Shown here: positions 1 through 7,978 of the stretch, in pieces | Layout: each line of letters begins with the position of its first letter | Position numbering within the stretch: the stretch's first letter is position 1 | Source: Lichenicoccus sp964246745 | Lineage (GTDB): Bacteria; Pseudomonadota; Alphaproteobacteria; Acetobacterales; Acetobacteraceae | Length of the DNA: 64,000 nucleotides | Reading direction: 5' to 3' | NCBI GenBank assembly: GCA_964246745.1 | Contig: CAXTRK010000013.1 | Span: 1 to 64,000, forward strand | Program-made: the position numbers and the translations under genes | The notes under the pieces: model-generated | What the model saw: only the letters and a program-made list of their open reading frames with translations | Told to the model about the DNA's origin: nothing | Databases searched by the model: none

Positions 1-435
1 CGCCTGCCGCCGGCGCCGGCGCGCTTCGTGGCATTGAAGCTGACGCCGCCGCGCGCGGCGCTGAACGCGGCGGTCGCGGAGCGCTTCGCCGCCATGCTGG
101 AGCAAGGCGCGCTTGCCGAAGTGGCGGCCTTGCTGTCGCTCGGCCTGCCGCCAGAGCTTCCGGCGATGCGGGCGCATGGCGTGCCGGAACTCGCATCCGT
201 GCTCGACGGCGGCACGAGCCTGGCGGACGCGACCGCGCGCGCGATCCAGGCGCAAAGGCGCTACGCCAAGCGCCAGGCCACCTGGTTTGCCCATCACCGG
301 CTCGCCGAGCCGGATCGAACGGACATAATTATCTGCTGCATAGCTGGTATGACGCAACTTCCAGAAAGAAAGGCGCAGGAAATCGTATCGTTTATTCAAA
401 CTCGCGTTGACGGCCGACTCCAAGCTCGGCCATAA
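1..435 (+). CDS. miaA: tRNA dimethylallyltransferase, C-terminal part (5' end outside window)
   Basis: This reading frame is open from base 1, so only about the last 144 residues are present. MiaA transfers a dimethylallyl group to the N6 of A37 in tRNAs that read UNN codons. The recognisable C-terminal features are AMRAHGVPEL followed by a conserved RYAKRQATWF segment, both typical of the family, and a tail ending in a SFIQTRVDG-like stretch as I recall for alphaproteobacterial MiaA. A GTG at 28 is in frame but is not a credible start because the homologous protein continues upstream. It is followed by ilvB after 28 bases on the same strand. Identity is fairly secure from the RYAKRQ/TWF block. 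Confidence 0.88.
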   Translation, partial: RLPPAPARFVALKLTPPRAALNAAVAERFAAMLEQGALAEVAALLSLGLPPELPAMRAHGVPELASVLDGGTSLADATARAIQAQRRYAKRQATWFAHHRLAEPDRTDIIICCIAGMTQLPERKAQEIVSFIQTRVDGRLQARP

Positions 436-463
436 GGCGCCCTCGCGCCACCAGGAGCAGCCT

Positions 464-2296
464 ATGAACGTCACTACCGAGCTGAAGGATCGCGGTCTCG
501 CGACAGCTGGCCGAAGCGACGCCGAACCCGTGCTCAACGGCGCCGAGGTGCTGCTCCGCGTGTTGCAGGAACAGGACGTGGAGGTGGTGTTCGGCTACCC
601 GGGCGGCGCGGTGCTGCCGATCTATGACGCCTTGTTCAAGCAGAATAGCGTCCGTCACATCCTGGTGCGGCACGAGCAGGCGGCGGTGCACGCGGCGGAA
701 GGCTACGCCCGCTCGACCGGCCGCGTCGGCGTGGTGCTGGTCACCAGCGGACCGGGAGCGACCAACGCGGTGACCGGCCTGGTCGATGCGCTCATGGATT
801 CTGTCCCGGTGGTGTGCCTCACCGGCCAGGTGCCGACCCATCTGATCGGCAATGACGCGTTCCAGGAGGCGGACACCACCGGCATCACTCGTCCCGCCAC
901 CAAGCACAACTACCTGGTCAAGCGCGCTGGCGATCTCGCCACCACGCTGCACGAGGCGTTCTACGTGGCGCGCAGCGGCAGGCCGGGCCCGGTCGTGGTC
1001 GACCTGCCCAAGGACGTCATGGTGGGTCCGGCCGCCTACGTTGCGGCCTCCACAGCGCCGCACCGGTCCTACCGTCCGATCACCGAGCCGAGCCTGGAGA
1101 GCATCCGCGCGGCGGTGGCGTTGATCAAGCGGGCCAGGCGGCCGCTGTTCTACACCGGCGGCGGCGTCATCAACTCCGGCCCGGAGGCGGCCGAAGCGCT
1201 CCGCCAACTGGTGCGTCTCACCGGCCTCCCCTGCACCTCAACCTTGATGGGGCTCGGCGCCTATCCCACTACCGATCCGCAGTTTCTCGGCATGCTCGGC
1301 ATGCATGGCACCTACGAGGCCAACCTGGCGACGCACGGCTGCGACGTGCTGGTCAATATCGGCGCCCGTTTCGACGACCGCGTCACCGGACGGCTGGATG
1401 CCTTCTCGCCAGGCTCGCGCAAAATCCATGTCGATATCGACCCGTCATCGGTCAACAAGATCGTGCCGGTGGACATTGCCGTGATCGGCGATGCCGGACG
1501 CGCCATCCGGATGATGATTGCGGCGTGGCACGATGATCCGGCAGAGCCCGACCGTGCGGCGCTGGACGCATGGTGGCGGCAGATCGAGAGCTGGCGCGGC
1601 CTGGACAGTCTGCGCTACCGGCAGGATCCGGAGCCGGGCGCCGTCATCAAGCCGCAGCACGCCGTCCGCCGCCTGCGCGCGCTGGCGCTCGAGACCGGCC
1701 GCGACGTGTTTGTCACCACCGAGGTGGGTCAGCATCAGATGTGGGCGGCGCAGCACTTCTCCTTTGATAAGCCGAACCGCTGGATGACCTCTGGCGGCCT
1801 CGGCACCATGGGCTACGGTCTGCCCGCCGCGGTCGGCGTGCAGGTCGGCAATCCGGACGGCCTGGTGATCGACATCGCCGGCGAGGCCAGCACGCTGATG
1901 AACATCCAGGAACTGGCCACGATCTGCCAGTACCGGCTGCCGGTGAAGCTGTTCATCCTGAACAACCGCTACATGGGCATGGTGCGGCAGTGGCAGGAAC
2001 TGCTGCATGGCAGCCGCTATTCGCAGAGCTACAGCGAGGCGCTGCCGGATTTCGTCAAGCTGGCAGAAAGCTTTCACGGCACCGGCATGCGCGCGACCTG
2101 CCTCGGCGAGCTGGACCCGGTGATCCGCGCGATGCTGGCGCATGACGGCCCGGTGATCGCCGACATCCGCGTCGACGAAGCCGAGAATTGCTTTCCGATG
2201 ATCCCGTCAGGGGCCGCGCACAACGAGATGATCCTGGGTCCGGATCAGAACGCGCGAGCAAAGTCGATCACCGATGAAGGCATGATGCTGGTCTGA
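464..2296 (+). CDS. ilvB: acetolactate synthase large subunit
   Basis: Catalytic subunit (610 aa) of the thiamine-diphosphate enzyme that condenses two pyruvates to acetolactate, or pyruvate with 2-oxobutyrate, opening valine, leucine and isoleucine synthesis. The N-terminal pyrimidine-binding domain carries FGYPGGAVLPIYD and the catalytic Glu in VRHEQAAVHAAEGY (about residue 71). The C-terminal diphosphate-binding domain has IAGEASTLMNIQEL followed by ILNNRYMGMVRQWQ. The usual GDG of the cofactor motif reads GEA here, a variant I recall from other alphaproteobacterial enzymes. The start is ATG 464, with AGGAG at 453-457, rather than an in-frame TTG at 407. ilvN begins 1 base after the stop, so the two subunits are surely co-translated. 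Confidence 0.97.
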   Translation: MNVTTELKDRGLATAGRSDAEPVLNGAEVLLRVLQEQDVEVVFGYPGGAVLPIYDALFKQNSVRHILVRHEQAAVHAAEGYARSTGRVGVVLVTSGPGATNAVTGLVDALMDSVPVVCLTGQVPTHLIGNDAFQEADTTGITRPATKHNYLVKRAGDLATTLHEAFYVARSGRPGPVVVDLPKDVMVGPAAYVAASTAPHRSYRPITEPSLESIRAAVALIKRARRPLFYTGGGVINSGPEAAEALRQLVRLTGLPCTSTLMGLGAYPTTDPQFLGMLGMHGTYEANLATHGCDVLVNIGARFDDRVTGRLDAFSPGSRKIHVDIDPSSVNKIVPVDIAVIGDAGRAIRMMIAAWHDDPAEPDRAALDAWWRQIESWRGLDSLRYRQDPEPGAVIKPQHAVRRLRALALETGRDVFVTTEVGQHQMWAAQHFSFDKPNRWMTSGGLGTMGYGLPAAVGVQVGNPDGLVIDIAGEASTLMNIQELATICQYRLPVKLFILNNRYMGMVRQWQELLHGSRYSQSYSEALPDFVKLAESFHGTGMRATCLGELDPVIRAMLAHDGPVIADIRVDEAENCFPMIPSGAAHNEMILGPDQNARAKSITDEGMMLV

Positions 2297-2297
2297 C

Positions 2298-2813
2298 ATG
2301 GCGGCGTCCATCGAGCCCGAGATCACCGCGGTCATCTCCGCCCTCGTCGAGAACGAGAGCGGCGTGCTGGCGCGGGTGATCGGACTGTTCTCCGGCCGCG
2401 GCTACAATATCGAGAGCCTGACGGTCGCCCCGGTCGAGGCCGGAGGCGCTCGCTCGCGCATCAATATAGTCACTTCCGGCACGCCGATGATCATTGAGCA
2501 GATCAAGGCGCTGCTGGATCGGCTGGTGCCGGTGCATCGGGTTGCCGACCTGACCAAGGACGGCCCGCACGTCGCCCGTGAGATGGCTTTGATCAAGGTC
2601 GTGGCCTCCGGCGAGCAGCGCTCGGAGGGGCTGCGCATTGCCGAAGCGTTTCGTGCGCGGCCGGTCGATTCCAGCGTTGGCAGCTTCATCTTCGAATTGA
2701 CCGGGGCCACTGAAAAGCTCAACGCCTTCATCGAGCTGCTGCGCCCGCTGGGGCTGGTCGAGGTCTCCCGCACCGGCATCGCCGCGATCGCGCGCGGCAC
2801 GCGCACCCTCTGA
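2298..2813 (+). CDS. ilvN: acetolactate synthase small (regulatory) subunit
   Basis: A 171-aa regulatory partner of IlvB. It stimulates catalysis and confers valine feedback inhibition. The N-terminal ACT domain (about residues 8-80) shows the family opening ISALVENESGVLARVIGLF and the GYNIESLTVAP strand, and the rest is the usual small-subunit C-terminal domain starting near EMALIKV. Length matches the family. The ATG lies 1 base after the ilvB stop with no separate ribosome-binding site, consistent with translational coupling. ilvC follows after 29 bases. Confidence 0.96.
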   Translation: MAASIEPEITAVISALVENESGVLARVIGLFSGRGYNIESLTVAPVEAGGARSRINIVTSGTPMIIEQIKALLDRLVPVHRVADLTKDGPHVAREMALIKVVASGEQRSEGLRIAEAFRARPVDSSVGSFIFELTGATEKLNAFIELLRPLGLVEVSRTGIAAIARGTRTL

Positions 2814-2842
2814 CCGCACTCAAAGCCAGGAGAATCCCGACC

Positions 2843-3862
2843 ATGCGCGTCTATTATGACAGCGATGCCGACGTGAACCTGATCAAGTCGAAGAAGCTCG
2901 CCATCATCGGCTATGGCAGCCAGGGGCATGCCCATGCCGGCAATCTCAAGGATAGCGGCGTACGGGAGCTTGCGGTGGCATTGCGTCCGGGTTCCGCAGG
3001 CGCCGCCAAGGCGCACGCGGCCGGCCTTGAGGTGATGGCGCCGGCCGCCGCCGCCGCCTGGGCGGACGTGGTGATGGTGCTCACTCCCGACGAAGGTCAG
3101 GGCGACCTCTACGCCGAACAGCTTGCCGGCAACCTCAAGCAGGGTGCGGCCATCGCGTTTGCGCATGGCTTGTCGGTGCATTTCCGCGTCATCGAGCCGC
3201 GGCCCGACCTTGACGTGTTCATGATCGCGCCCAAGGGTCCCGGCCATACCGTCCGCTCGGAGTATGAGCGTGGCGGCGGCGTCCCCTGCCTGGTCGCGGT
3301 GGCGCAGGACCCGTCCGGAAACGCGCTCGACATTGCGCTGTCCTATGCCAGCGCCATTGGCGGCGGACGCGCCGGCATTATCGAGACCAATTTCCGCGAG
3401 GAGTGCGAGACCGACCTGTTCGGCGAGCAGACGGTGCTGTGCGGCGGCCTGGTCGAGCTGATCAGGGCGGGCTTCGAGACGCTGGTCGAGGCGGGCTATG
3501 CGCCGGAGATGGCCTATTTCGAATGCCTGCACGAGGTCAAGCTGATCGTCGACCTGATCTATGAGGGCGGCATCGCCAACATGAACTATTCGATCAGCAA
3601 CACCGCGGAATACGGTGAATATGTCACCGGCCCACGCATCATCACGGCGGACACCAAGGCGGAGATGAAGCGGGTGCTCGCCGACATCCAGAACGGCACC
3701 TTCACGCGCAACTGGCTGCTGGAGAACAAGGTGGGAGGAGTCGGCTTCAAGGCGACACGCGCGCGTGTCAACAACCACCAGATCGAACAGGTCGGCGAAA
3801 AGCTGCGGGCGATGATGCCGTGGATCGGCAAGAACCGTCTGGTCGACAGGACCAGGAACTGA
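2843..3862 (+). CDS. ilvC: ketol-acid reductoisomerase (NADP+)
   Basis: A 339-aa class I enzyme that isomerises and reduces acetolactate to 2,3-dihydroxyisovalerate using NADPH and Mg2+. The N-terminal Rossmann fold is marked by GYGSQGHAHAGNLKDSG (about residues 24-40). The active-site segment APKGPGHTVRSEY and the metal-binding region ETNFREECETDLFGEQ are intact, as is the knotted C-terminal domain with GYAPEMAYFECLHEVKLI. Length is standard for the short form. AGGAG lies about 8 bases before ATG 2843. It completes a compact ilvBNC operon, and no gene follows on this strand until cobD. Confidence 0.97.
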   Translation: MRVYYDSDADVNLIKSKKLAIIGYGSQGHAHAGNLKDSGVRELAVALRPGSAGAAKAHAAGLEVMAPAAAAAWADVVMVLTPDEGQGDLYAEQLAGNLKQGAAIAFAHGLSVHFRVIEPRPDLDVFMIAPKGPGHTVRSEYERGGGVPCLVAVAQDPSGNALDIALSYASAIGGGRAGIIETNFREECETDLFGEQTVLCGGLVELIRAGFETLVEAGYAPEMAYFECLHEVKLIVDLIYEGGIANMNYSISNTAEYGEYVTGPRIITADTKAEMKRVLADIQNGTFTRNWLLENKVGGVGFKATRARVNNHQIEQVGEKLRAMMPWIGKNRLVDRTRN

Positions 3863-3892
3863 GCTCTGGCCGGCCGCGGGAGCCGTGGGGCG

Positions 3893-4093
3893 CTACGCGG
3901 CCGAGCTGACCTCAGGCTCCGCGAGACGCCAACTTGGCTCGACGTCGGCTTTCCGTGCCGCCTCGGCCTCGCGGACGATGGTGAATCCCGCACGGCGAAG
4001 CGACCGGATGGCGAGAAGATCGAGCGCCGGAACCGCGTCGCGGATCGTGACCAGATCATCGCCGCTCAATGTATTGGAGATGTCGGTTGCCAT
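3893..4093 (-). CDS. small hypothetical protein, 66 aa
   Basis: A short leftward frame running towards the end of ilvC. I choose ATG 4093 (MATDISNTLSGDDLV) over an in-frame start at 4135 because GGGAG lies about 10 bases upstream of it. The product is soluble, with one Arg/Leu-rich predicted helix (LLAIRSLRRAGFTIVREAE) and a charged tail. There are no membrane segments, cysteines or recognisable domain. The helix followed by GFTIVRE could suit a small regulator, but that is a guess. It is a believable gene because of its reading-frame composition and ribosome site. Confidence 0.45.
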   Translation of the reverse strand: MATDISNTLSGDDLVTIRDAVPALDLLAIRSLRRAGFTIVREAEAARKADVEPSWRLAEPEVSSAA

Positions 4094-4324
4094 AACGGTT
4101 CCGCTCCCGCCGACTTTTGCGGCCTTTGATGTCACAGACTTGACCGGACCGAGTCCTCCTCTAGAAAATCAATCCAGTGTGGAAGCGATTCAAGTTTTTT
4201 CACCGGCTTGTCATCAGGCGATTCCATAATTTTAGATCGCTCGTGGCGTGATATCCGCCCGCCTCGCCGTCGAATAATACAGGATCAATCACTTACATTC
4301 GTTTCTGCTTATCTTGATTGAAGA
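4094..4324. other. intergenic stretch with lowered GC
   Basis: This stretch lies between the 66-aa gene and the 3' end of cobC. I counted 57 G/C among bases 4201-4320 (about 48%), visibly lower than the flanking genes. It should carry the promoter of the 66-aa gene and the end of the cobC transcript. I see no strong hairpin, tRNA or convincing small gene in it. Confidence 0.5.
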
Positions 4325-5362
4325 TCACAAGCTTGAGAACGGGGGCGACAAGGCCGCCAGCAGCCTCGCCCAGCACGCCTCGCTGCCCGGCAGGCCGACT
4401 CGCAGCAGGTCAGGACGGTCCGCAAAGCGGCGCGTCAGGATCCCCTGTCGTGCAAGCTGATCGTGCATGGCCTGGGCATGGCCGTCGCGGAACAGGCGGA
4501 ACAGCCTGGTGCCGCCATGTTGGGCGAAGCCCGCTTGCGCAAAGCCGGCATCCAGCCTATCGCAATCGCTACGCAACTTGCGCGCGGTCCGCTCCCGCCA
4601 GGCGGCATCGTCGAGCGCAGCACTGCCGATGGCAAGCGCCGGTCCTGAGACCGCCCAAGGACCAAGTGCTGCGCGGAGTCGAGTGGCCGTGTCTGGTTCG
4701 GCGATCAGGAACCCGAGCCGCAGCCCGGCTAGACCGTAGCTCTTGCCGAACGAACGCAGGATCAGCAGCCCGGGAGCGGGAAGCGACGCGGCCAGACCGG
4801 GATCCGGATGTTCGAGGTCGGCAAAGGCCTCGTCGACGATCAGCACGCCGCCTTGGCGCGCCATCATCCCGCGCAACGTGAGCAGCGCCCCCCTTGGGTG
4901 GACGCGCCCGTCCGGATTGTTCGGATTGCACAGGATCGCGGCGCCGCCGGCGCTGGCGGCCTGCGCCGCGAACGCCTCGAAGCCGGAAGCGATCCGCACC
5001 TCGGCGCCGGCCGCCGTCCAGGTAGCCTGATATTCGCCGTAGGTCGGGCCGAGAATGGTGGCCGCGGGCAATCTCAGCAGATACGGCAGCAGGCTGATCA
5101 GGATCTGCGTGCCAGGGGCCGCCACCACCATCTCGGGATCGGATGCGCCATAGGCGCGCGCCGCCGCCGCCTGCAGGCGCCATAGCTGCTCCGATTCCGG
5201 CAGGCGGGTGAAAGCGCTCTCCAACAGACGGGGGAGCGGATAGGCATAGGGATTGATCCCGGTGGAGAGATCGAGGAACGGCGCGGGCGCGTCGGGATAC
5301 AGATGCCGCGCCTCGATCAGACGGCCGCCATGTGTGATGCCGACAGGAATGCTTTCCACCAT
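4325..5362 (-). CDS. cobC: threonine-phosphate decarboxylase (cobalamin side chain)
   Basis: A PLP-dependent fold-type I enzyme of about 345 aa. It provides the (R)-1-amino-2-propanol phosphate arm attached to adenosylcobyric acid. Recognition points are THGGRLIEA and DLSTGINPYAYPLP at the N-terminus, the CNPNNPDGR segment, DEAFADLE, and the Schiff-base lysine in LRSFGKSYGLAGLRLGF. I place the start at ATG 5362, because family members begin close to the HGG motif. An upstream ATG at 5401 would give 358 aa. The chosen start shares a CATG palindrome with a possible start of the divergent cobD. Confidence 0.9.
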   Translation of the reverse strand: MVESIPVGITHGGRLIEARHLYPDAPAPFLDLSTGINPYAYPLPRLLESAFTRLPESEQLWRLQAAAARAYGASDPEMVVAAPGTQILISLLPYLLRLPAATILGPTYGEYQATWTAAGAEVRIASGFEAFAAQAASAGGAAILCNPNNPDGRVHPRGALLTLRGMMARQGGVLIVDEAFADLEHPDPGLAASLPAPGLLILRSFGKSYGLAGLRLGFLIAEPDTATRLRAALGPWAVSGPALAIGSAALDDAAWRERTARKLRSDCDRLDAGFAQAGFAQHGGTRLFRLFRDGHAQAMHDQLARQGILTRRFADRPDLLRVGLPGSEACWARLLAALSPPFSSL

Positions 5363-6458
5363 GCTCTCAATGGCCGCGGCCGCCTTGATGCTGGAATTCA
5401 TGCTTGGCTATCCGGCCTGGCTGTTCCGGCTGCTCAAGCATCCGGTGGTCTGGATCGGCGGCCTGATCGCGGTGCTCGATCGCCGCCTCAACCTTGAGAC
5501 ACTGCCGCAGCGCAGGCGGCGCCTCAACGGCGTTCTGGCGCTCGCGCTCATCGTCGCCGTGCCGACGCTGCCAGCCTGGCTGATACAGCGCGCGTCGCGG
5601 CGCTGGCTGCCGGCGCCGCTCCGCCTCGCGGTTCTGGCCTGCGCCGCCAGCACGCTGCTGGCGCAACGGAGCCTGCATGACCACGTCGCCGGTGTCGCGG
5701 AGGCCTTGCGGGACGGGGGCGTGCCGAGCGGACGCGCCGCGGTCTCGCACATCGTGGGGCGTGATACCGACAGGCTGGACGCAAGCGGGATCGTTCGCGC
5801 CGCAATCGAGAGCCTGGCCGAAAACTTTTCCGACGGCGTCGCCGCGCCGCTGTTCTGGTGCGCGTTGCTCGGCCTTCCCGGCATCGTCGCCTACAAGGCT
5901 GTCAACACCGCCGACAGCATGATCGGCCATCAGACGCCCAGGCACGCCGCCTTTGGCTGGGCGTCGGCGCGGCTCGACGATTGGGTCAACCTGCCAGCCT
6001 CGCGACTCGCCTCGTTGTGGATCGTGCTCGCCCGCCCGGGGCGCCTGGGTCGGTCGATTGCCATCATCCGACGCGACGCGCGCCGGCATCGCTCTCCGAA
6101 TGCCGGCTGGCCGGAGGCGGCGATGGCGGGCGCGCTCGGCATACGCCTGGCCGGTCCTCGTGTTTACGGCGCGAGGCGGGTGCAGGACGCCTGGATCGGT
6201 GACGGCGAGCATCCGGCCGAACTCTCCGATCTGCGCCGCGCGCTCGCGCTCTACCGTCGTGCCTGCGCGCTCCAGCTCGCCTCGACCTTCGCTCTGCCGC
6301 TCATCTGCCGCAGCCTGCGTCATGTGGTCCGCTCGTCACCCGATACAGCGCGGCGAACCCGCGTTGCGCCACGAGCGTCAGCCCGTCGGGCAGACCCATT
6401 TCCGGCTGATGATGGTTCAGGATCAGCACGTAATCGTAGCGGTGGCGCCAGTCGGTGA
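5361..6458 (+). CDS. cobD: adenosylcobinamide-phosphate synthase (CobD/CbiB family)
   Basis: A polytopic membrane protein that joins the aminopropanol arm to adenosylcobyric acid. Visible family blocks are PVVWIGGLIAVLDRRLN near the N-terminus, SHIVGRDTDRLDASGIVRAA, ESLAENFSDGVAAPLFW, YKAVNTADSMIGH and LNLP-type DDWVNLPASRL. Several ATGs (5337, 5349, 5361, 5370) are possible; 5361 has AGGA about 12 bases upstream. The conserved part ends near LRRALALYRRA, yet the frame runs some 47 further Arg/Ala-rich residues antisense to the neighbouring gene. The tail looks like read-through after loss of the ancestral stop, so 365 aa exceeds the usual length of about 310-320. Confidence 0.88.
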   Translation: MLSMAAAALMLEFMLGYPAWLFRLLKHPVVWIGGLIAVLDRRLNLETLPQRRRRLNGVLALALIVAVPTLPAWLIQRASRRWLPAPLRLAVLACAASTLLAQRSLHDHVAGVAEALRDGGVPSGRAAVSHIVGRDTDRLDASGIVRAAIESLAENFSDGVAAPLFWCALLGLPGIVAYKAVNTADSMIGHQTPRHAAFGWASARLDDWVNLPASRLASLWIVLARPGRLGRSIAIIRRDARRHRSPNAGWPEAAMAGALGIRLAGPRVYGARRVQDAWIGDGEHPAELSDLRRALALYRRACALQLASTFALPLICRSLRHVVRSSPDTARRTRVAPRASARRADPFPADDGSGSARNRSGGASR

Positions 6459-7938
6459 GTTGCGAGGGCCAGCCGTTGCTGCCTCTGATACGGGCGTTGT
6501 CCCGCGGCGCCATGCCGAGCTGCTTGGTGAGCGGCAGATAGCCGTCGTCCTGCTGAAGGCCGCTGAACGGCGGGCGCACGTCAAGCGGCTGCTTGCCGGC
6601 CTCGGCGAACACCATCGGCCAGTAGGCGCCCCGCTCGATGATCGGCAGCGCCGGAAGGTTGTTGTAGGCGACACCGTTGTAGAAGATGCGCGCCACCGCC
6701 GGCTCATCCGCATCGACCTTCCAGGCGTCATCGCCGTCCCGCGTCGCGAGCACCCTGCTGCACGGACTGACGACGCTTAGCACCGATCGTATGTCGCGGA
6801 GTCGGGCGTCCTGGCCGCCCCAGACGATCGCCGCGCCCGCGGAGTGCACGACCAGCATGGCCAGCACCGCCGCCGCGGCCACGCCGCCAAAGCGGAACGG
6901 GAGCCTTGGCTGCACACCGGCGATGCAGAGCAGCGCGAGCGGCAACGCCAGGCGCTGATACATCATGCCGTTGTCGATCGCGGTGCTGGGCAGGACCAGG
7001 AACCCGATCAGCATCGCCGCCGCCGCGATCAGTGGCGCCGGCGCGAAGGCCAGCGAGCGGCGGAGCAGCGCGACCGCGGGAATCGCCGCCAGCAGCGCCG
7101 GCGAGAGCGGGTCGACCGGCAGGCCGGGCGAACTCGTCAAGCCGAGCAGCCAGAGCAGACGCATCTTCGGTTGGGTAAGCAGCCCGGTCTGGGTCATCTG
7201 CGTCAGGAACAGCCGCATCTGACCGGGGCTGGAGTAGGTGTTCGACGGCCCCAGCAGCCGGTAGGCGACGAAAGGCGGGATTGCCGCCGCCGCGAGCAGG
7301 GCGATGCCCCGCCAGGGAGGCGGCCGGCCGGCCCGCCACCAGCGTTCGAGCTCGATCGATCCACAGAGCACGACCAGAAAGGCAAAGGCGAAGATGTGGC
7401 AGGCCAGGCAAAACACGCCGGCGAGCATGGCGAAGCCGGCGCGAAGCCAGAGCCGGCGCTCGGCGATCCGTATCCAGATTGAAGCCGCCCAAAGTGCGGC
7501 ACCAATGCCGAACAGGTAGTTGAGAAGCCCGTTGGTGAGCACGAAGTTGTAGGCGGTGAGCGCCGAGGCATAGGGCCAGAGCGATCGTGACCGGAAGACG
7601 GCGCGATGCAGCGCCACCGTCGCGGAGACGAACAGCAGCACGGTCGCCGCCGCGAACACGCCGCCCGCCGCCGGCACCGGCATCAACCGGGCCAATGCCG
7701 GGACGATCAGGTCCATCGCCAGGTTCGGATAGAACGCCCAGTGCACGGCATACATGGCGGCGAGCGCCGGGTTGTTGCCATGCGCCACAATGATGGTCAT
7801 GCGGGCGAGATGGTTTGGATAGTCCAGCAGCGGCAGCACCCGGGTCGCGGCGAAGGGTGCCGCGATCACGAGTCCGAGCAGCATTGCCGCGGCAGCCTGC
7901 ATGCCCCGAGACAATGACGGCGCTGTCCGCCGGCTCAT
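6301..7938 (-). CDS. polytopic membrane protein, GT-C glycosyltransferase-like
   Basis: A 545-aa protein. About ten or more hydrophobic segments fill residues 15-400, followed by a roughly 130-residue hydrophilic domain ending in YDYVLILNHHQPEMG and GFAALYRV. The first large loop carries LLDYPNHLARM, a motif I associate with large alphaproteobacterial membrane proteins resembling GT-C glycosyltransferases. The acceptor and donor are unknown. The start ATG 7938 follows the cobQ stop by 40 bases; a much longer frame upstream is only a shadow of cobQ. Its 3' end overlaps the cobD frame by 158 bases. It probably rides on the cob transcript, but nothing in it suggests a cobalamin role. Confidence 0.7.
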   Translation of the reverse strand: MSRRTAPSLSRGMQAAAAMLLGLVIAAPFAATRVLPLLDYPNHLARMTIIVAHGNNPALAAMYAVHWAFYPNLAMDLIVPALARLMPVPAAGGVFAAATVLLFVSATVALHRAVFRSRSLWPYASALTAYNFVLTNGLLNYLFGIGAALWAASIWIRIAERRLWLRAGFAMLAGVFCLACHIFAFAFLVVLCGSIELERWWRAGRPPPWRGIALLAAAAIPPFVAYRLLGPSNTYSSPGQMRLFLTQMTQTGLLTQPKMRLLWLLGLTSSPGLPVDPLSPALLAAIPAVALLRRSLAFAPAPLIAAAAMLIGFLVLPSTAIDNGMMYQRLALPLALLCIAGVQPRLPFRFGGVAAAAVLAMLVVHSAGAAIVWGGQDARLRDIRSVLSVVSPCSRVLATRDGDDAWKVDADEPAVARIFYNGVAYNNLPALPIIERGAYWPMVFAEAGKQPLDVRPPFSGLQQDDGYLPLTKQLGMAPRDNARIRGSNGWPSQLTDWRHRYDYVLILNHHQPEMGLPDGLTLVAQRGFAALYRVTSGPHDAGCGR

Positions 7939-7939
7939 T

Positions 7940-7971
7940 GGGCGCTCAGCAGGGCGGGCGCTCAGCAGGGC
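7940..7971. repeat. 16-bp perfect tandem repeat, two copies
   Basis: The unit GGGCGCTCAGCAGGGC occurs at 7940-7955 and again at 7956-7971, with a degenerate third copy running into the cobQ stop codon. It fills most of the 40-base gap between cobQ and the membrane-protein gene. The likely cause is replication slippage. Confidence 0.85.
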
Positions 7972-7978
7972 GGCGCGC

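Noticed and set aside
320..463. An attenuator leader peptide before ilvB (ATA ATT ATC ... in the miaA tail)
   Set aside because: The Ile codons are in the miaA frame, the tail resembles MiaA C-termini, and no terminator/antiterminator hairpin pair is visible.
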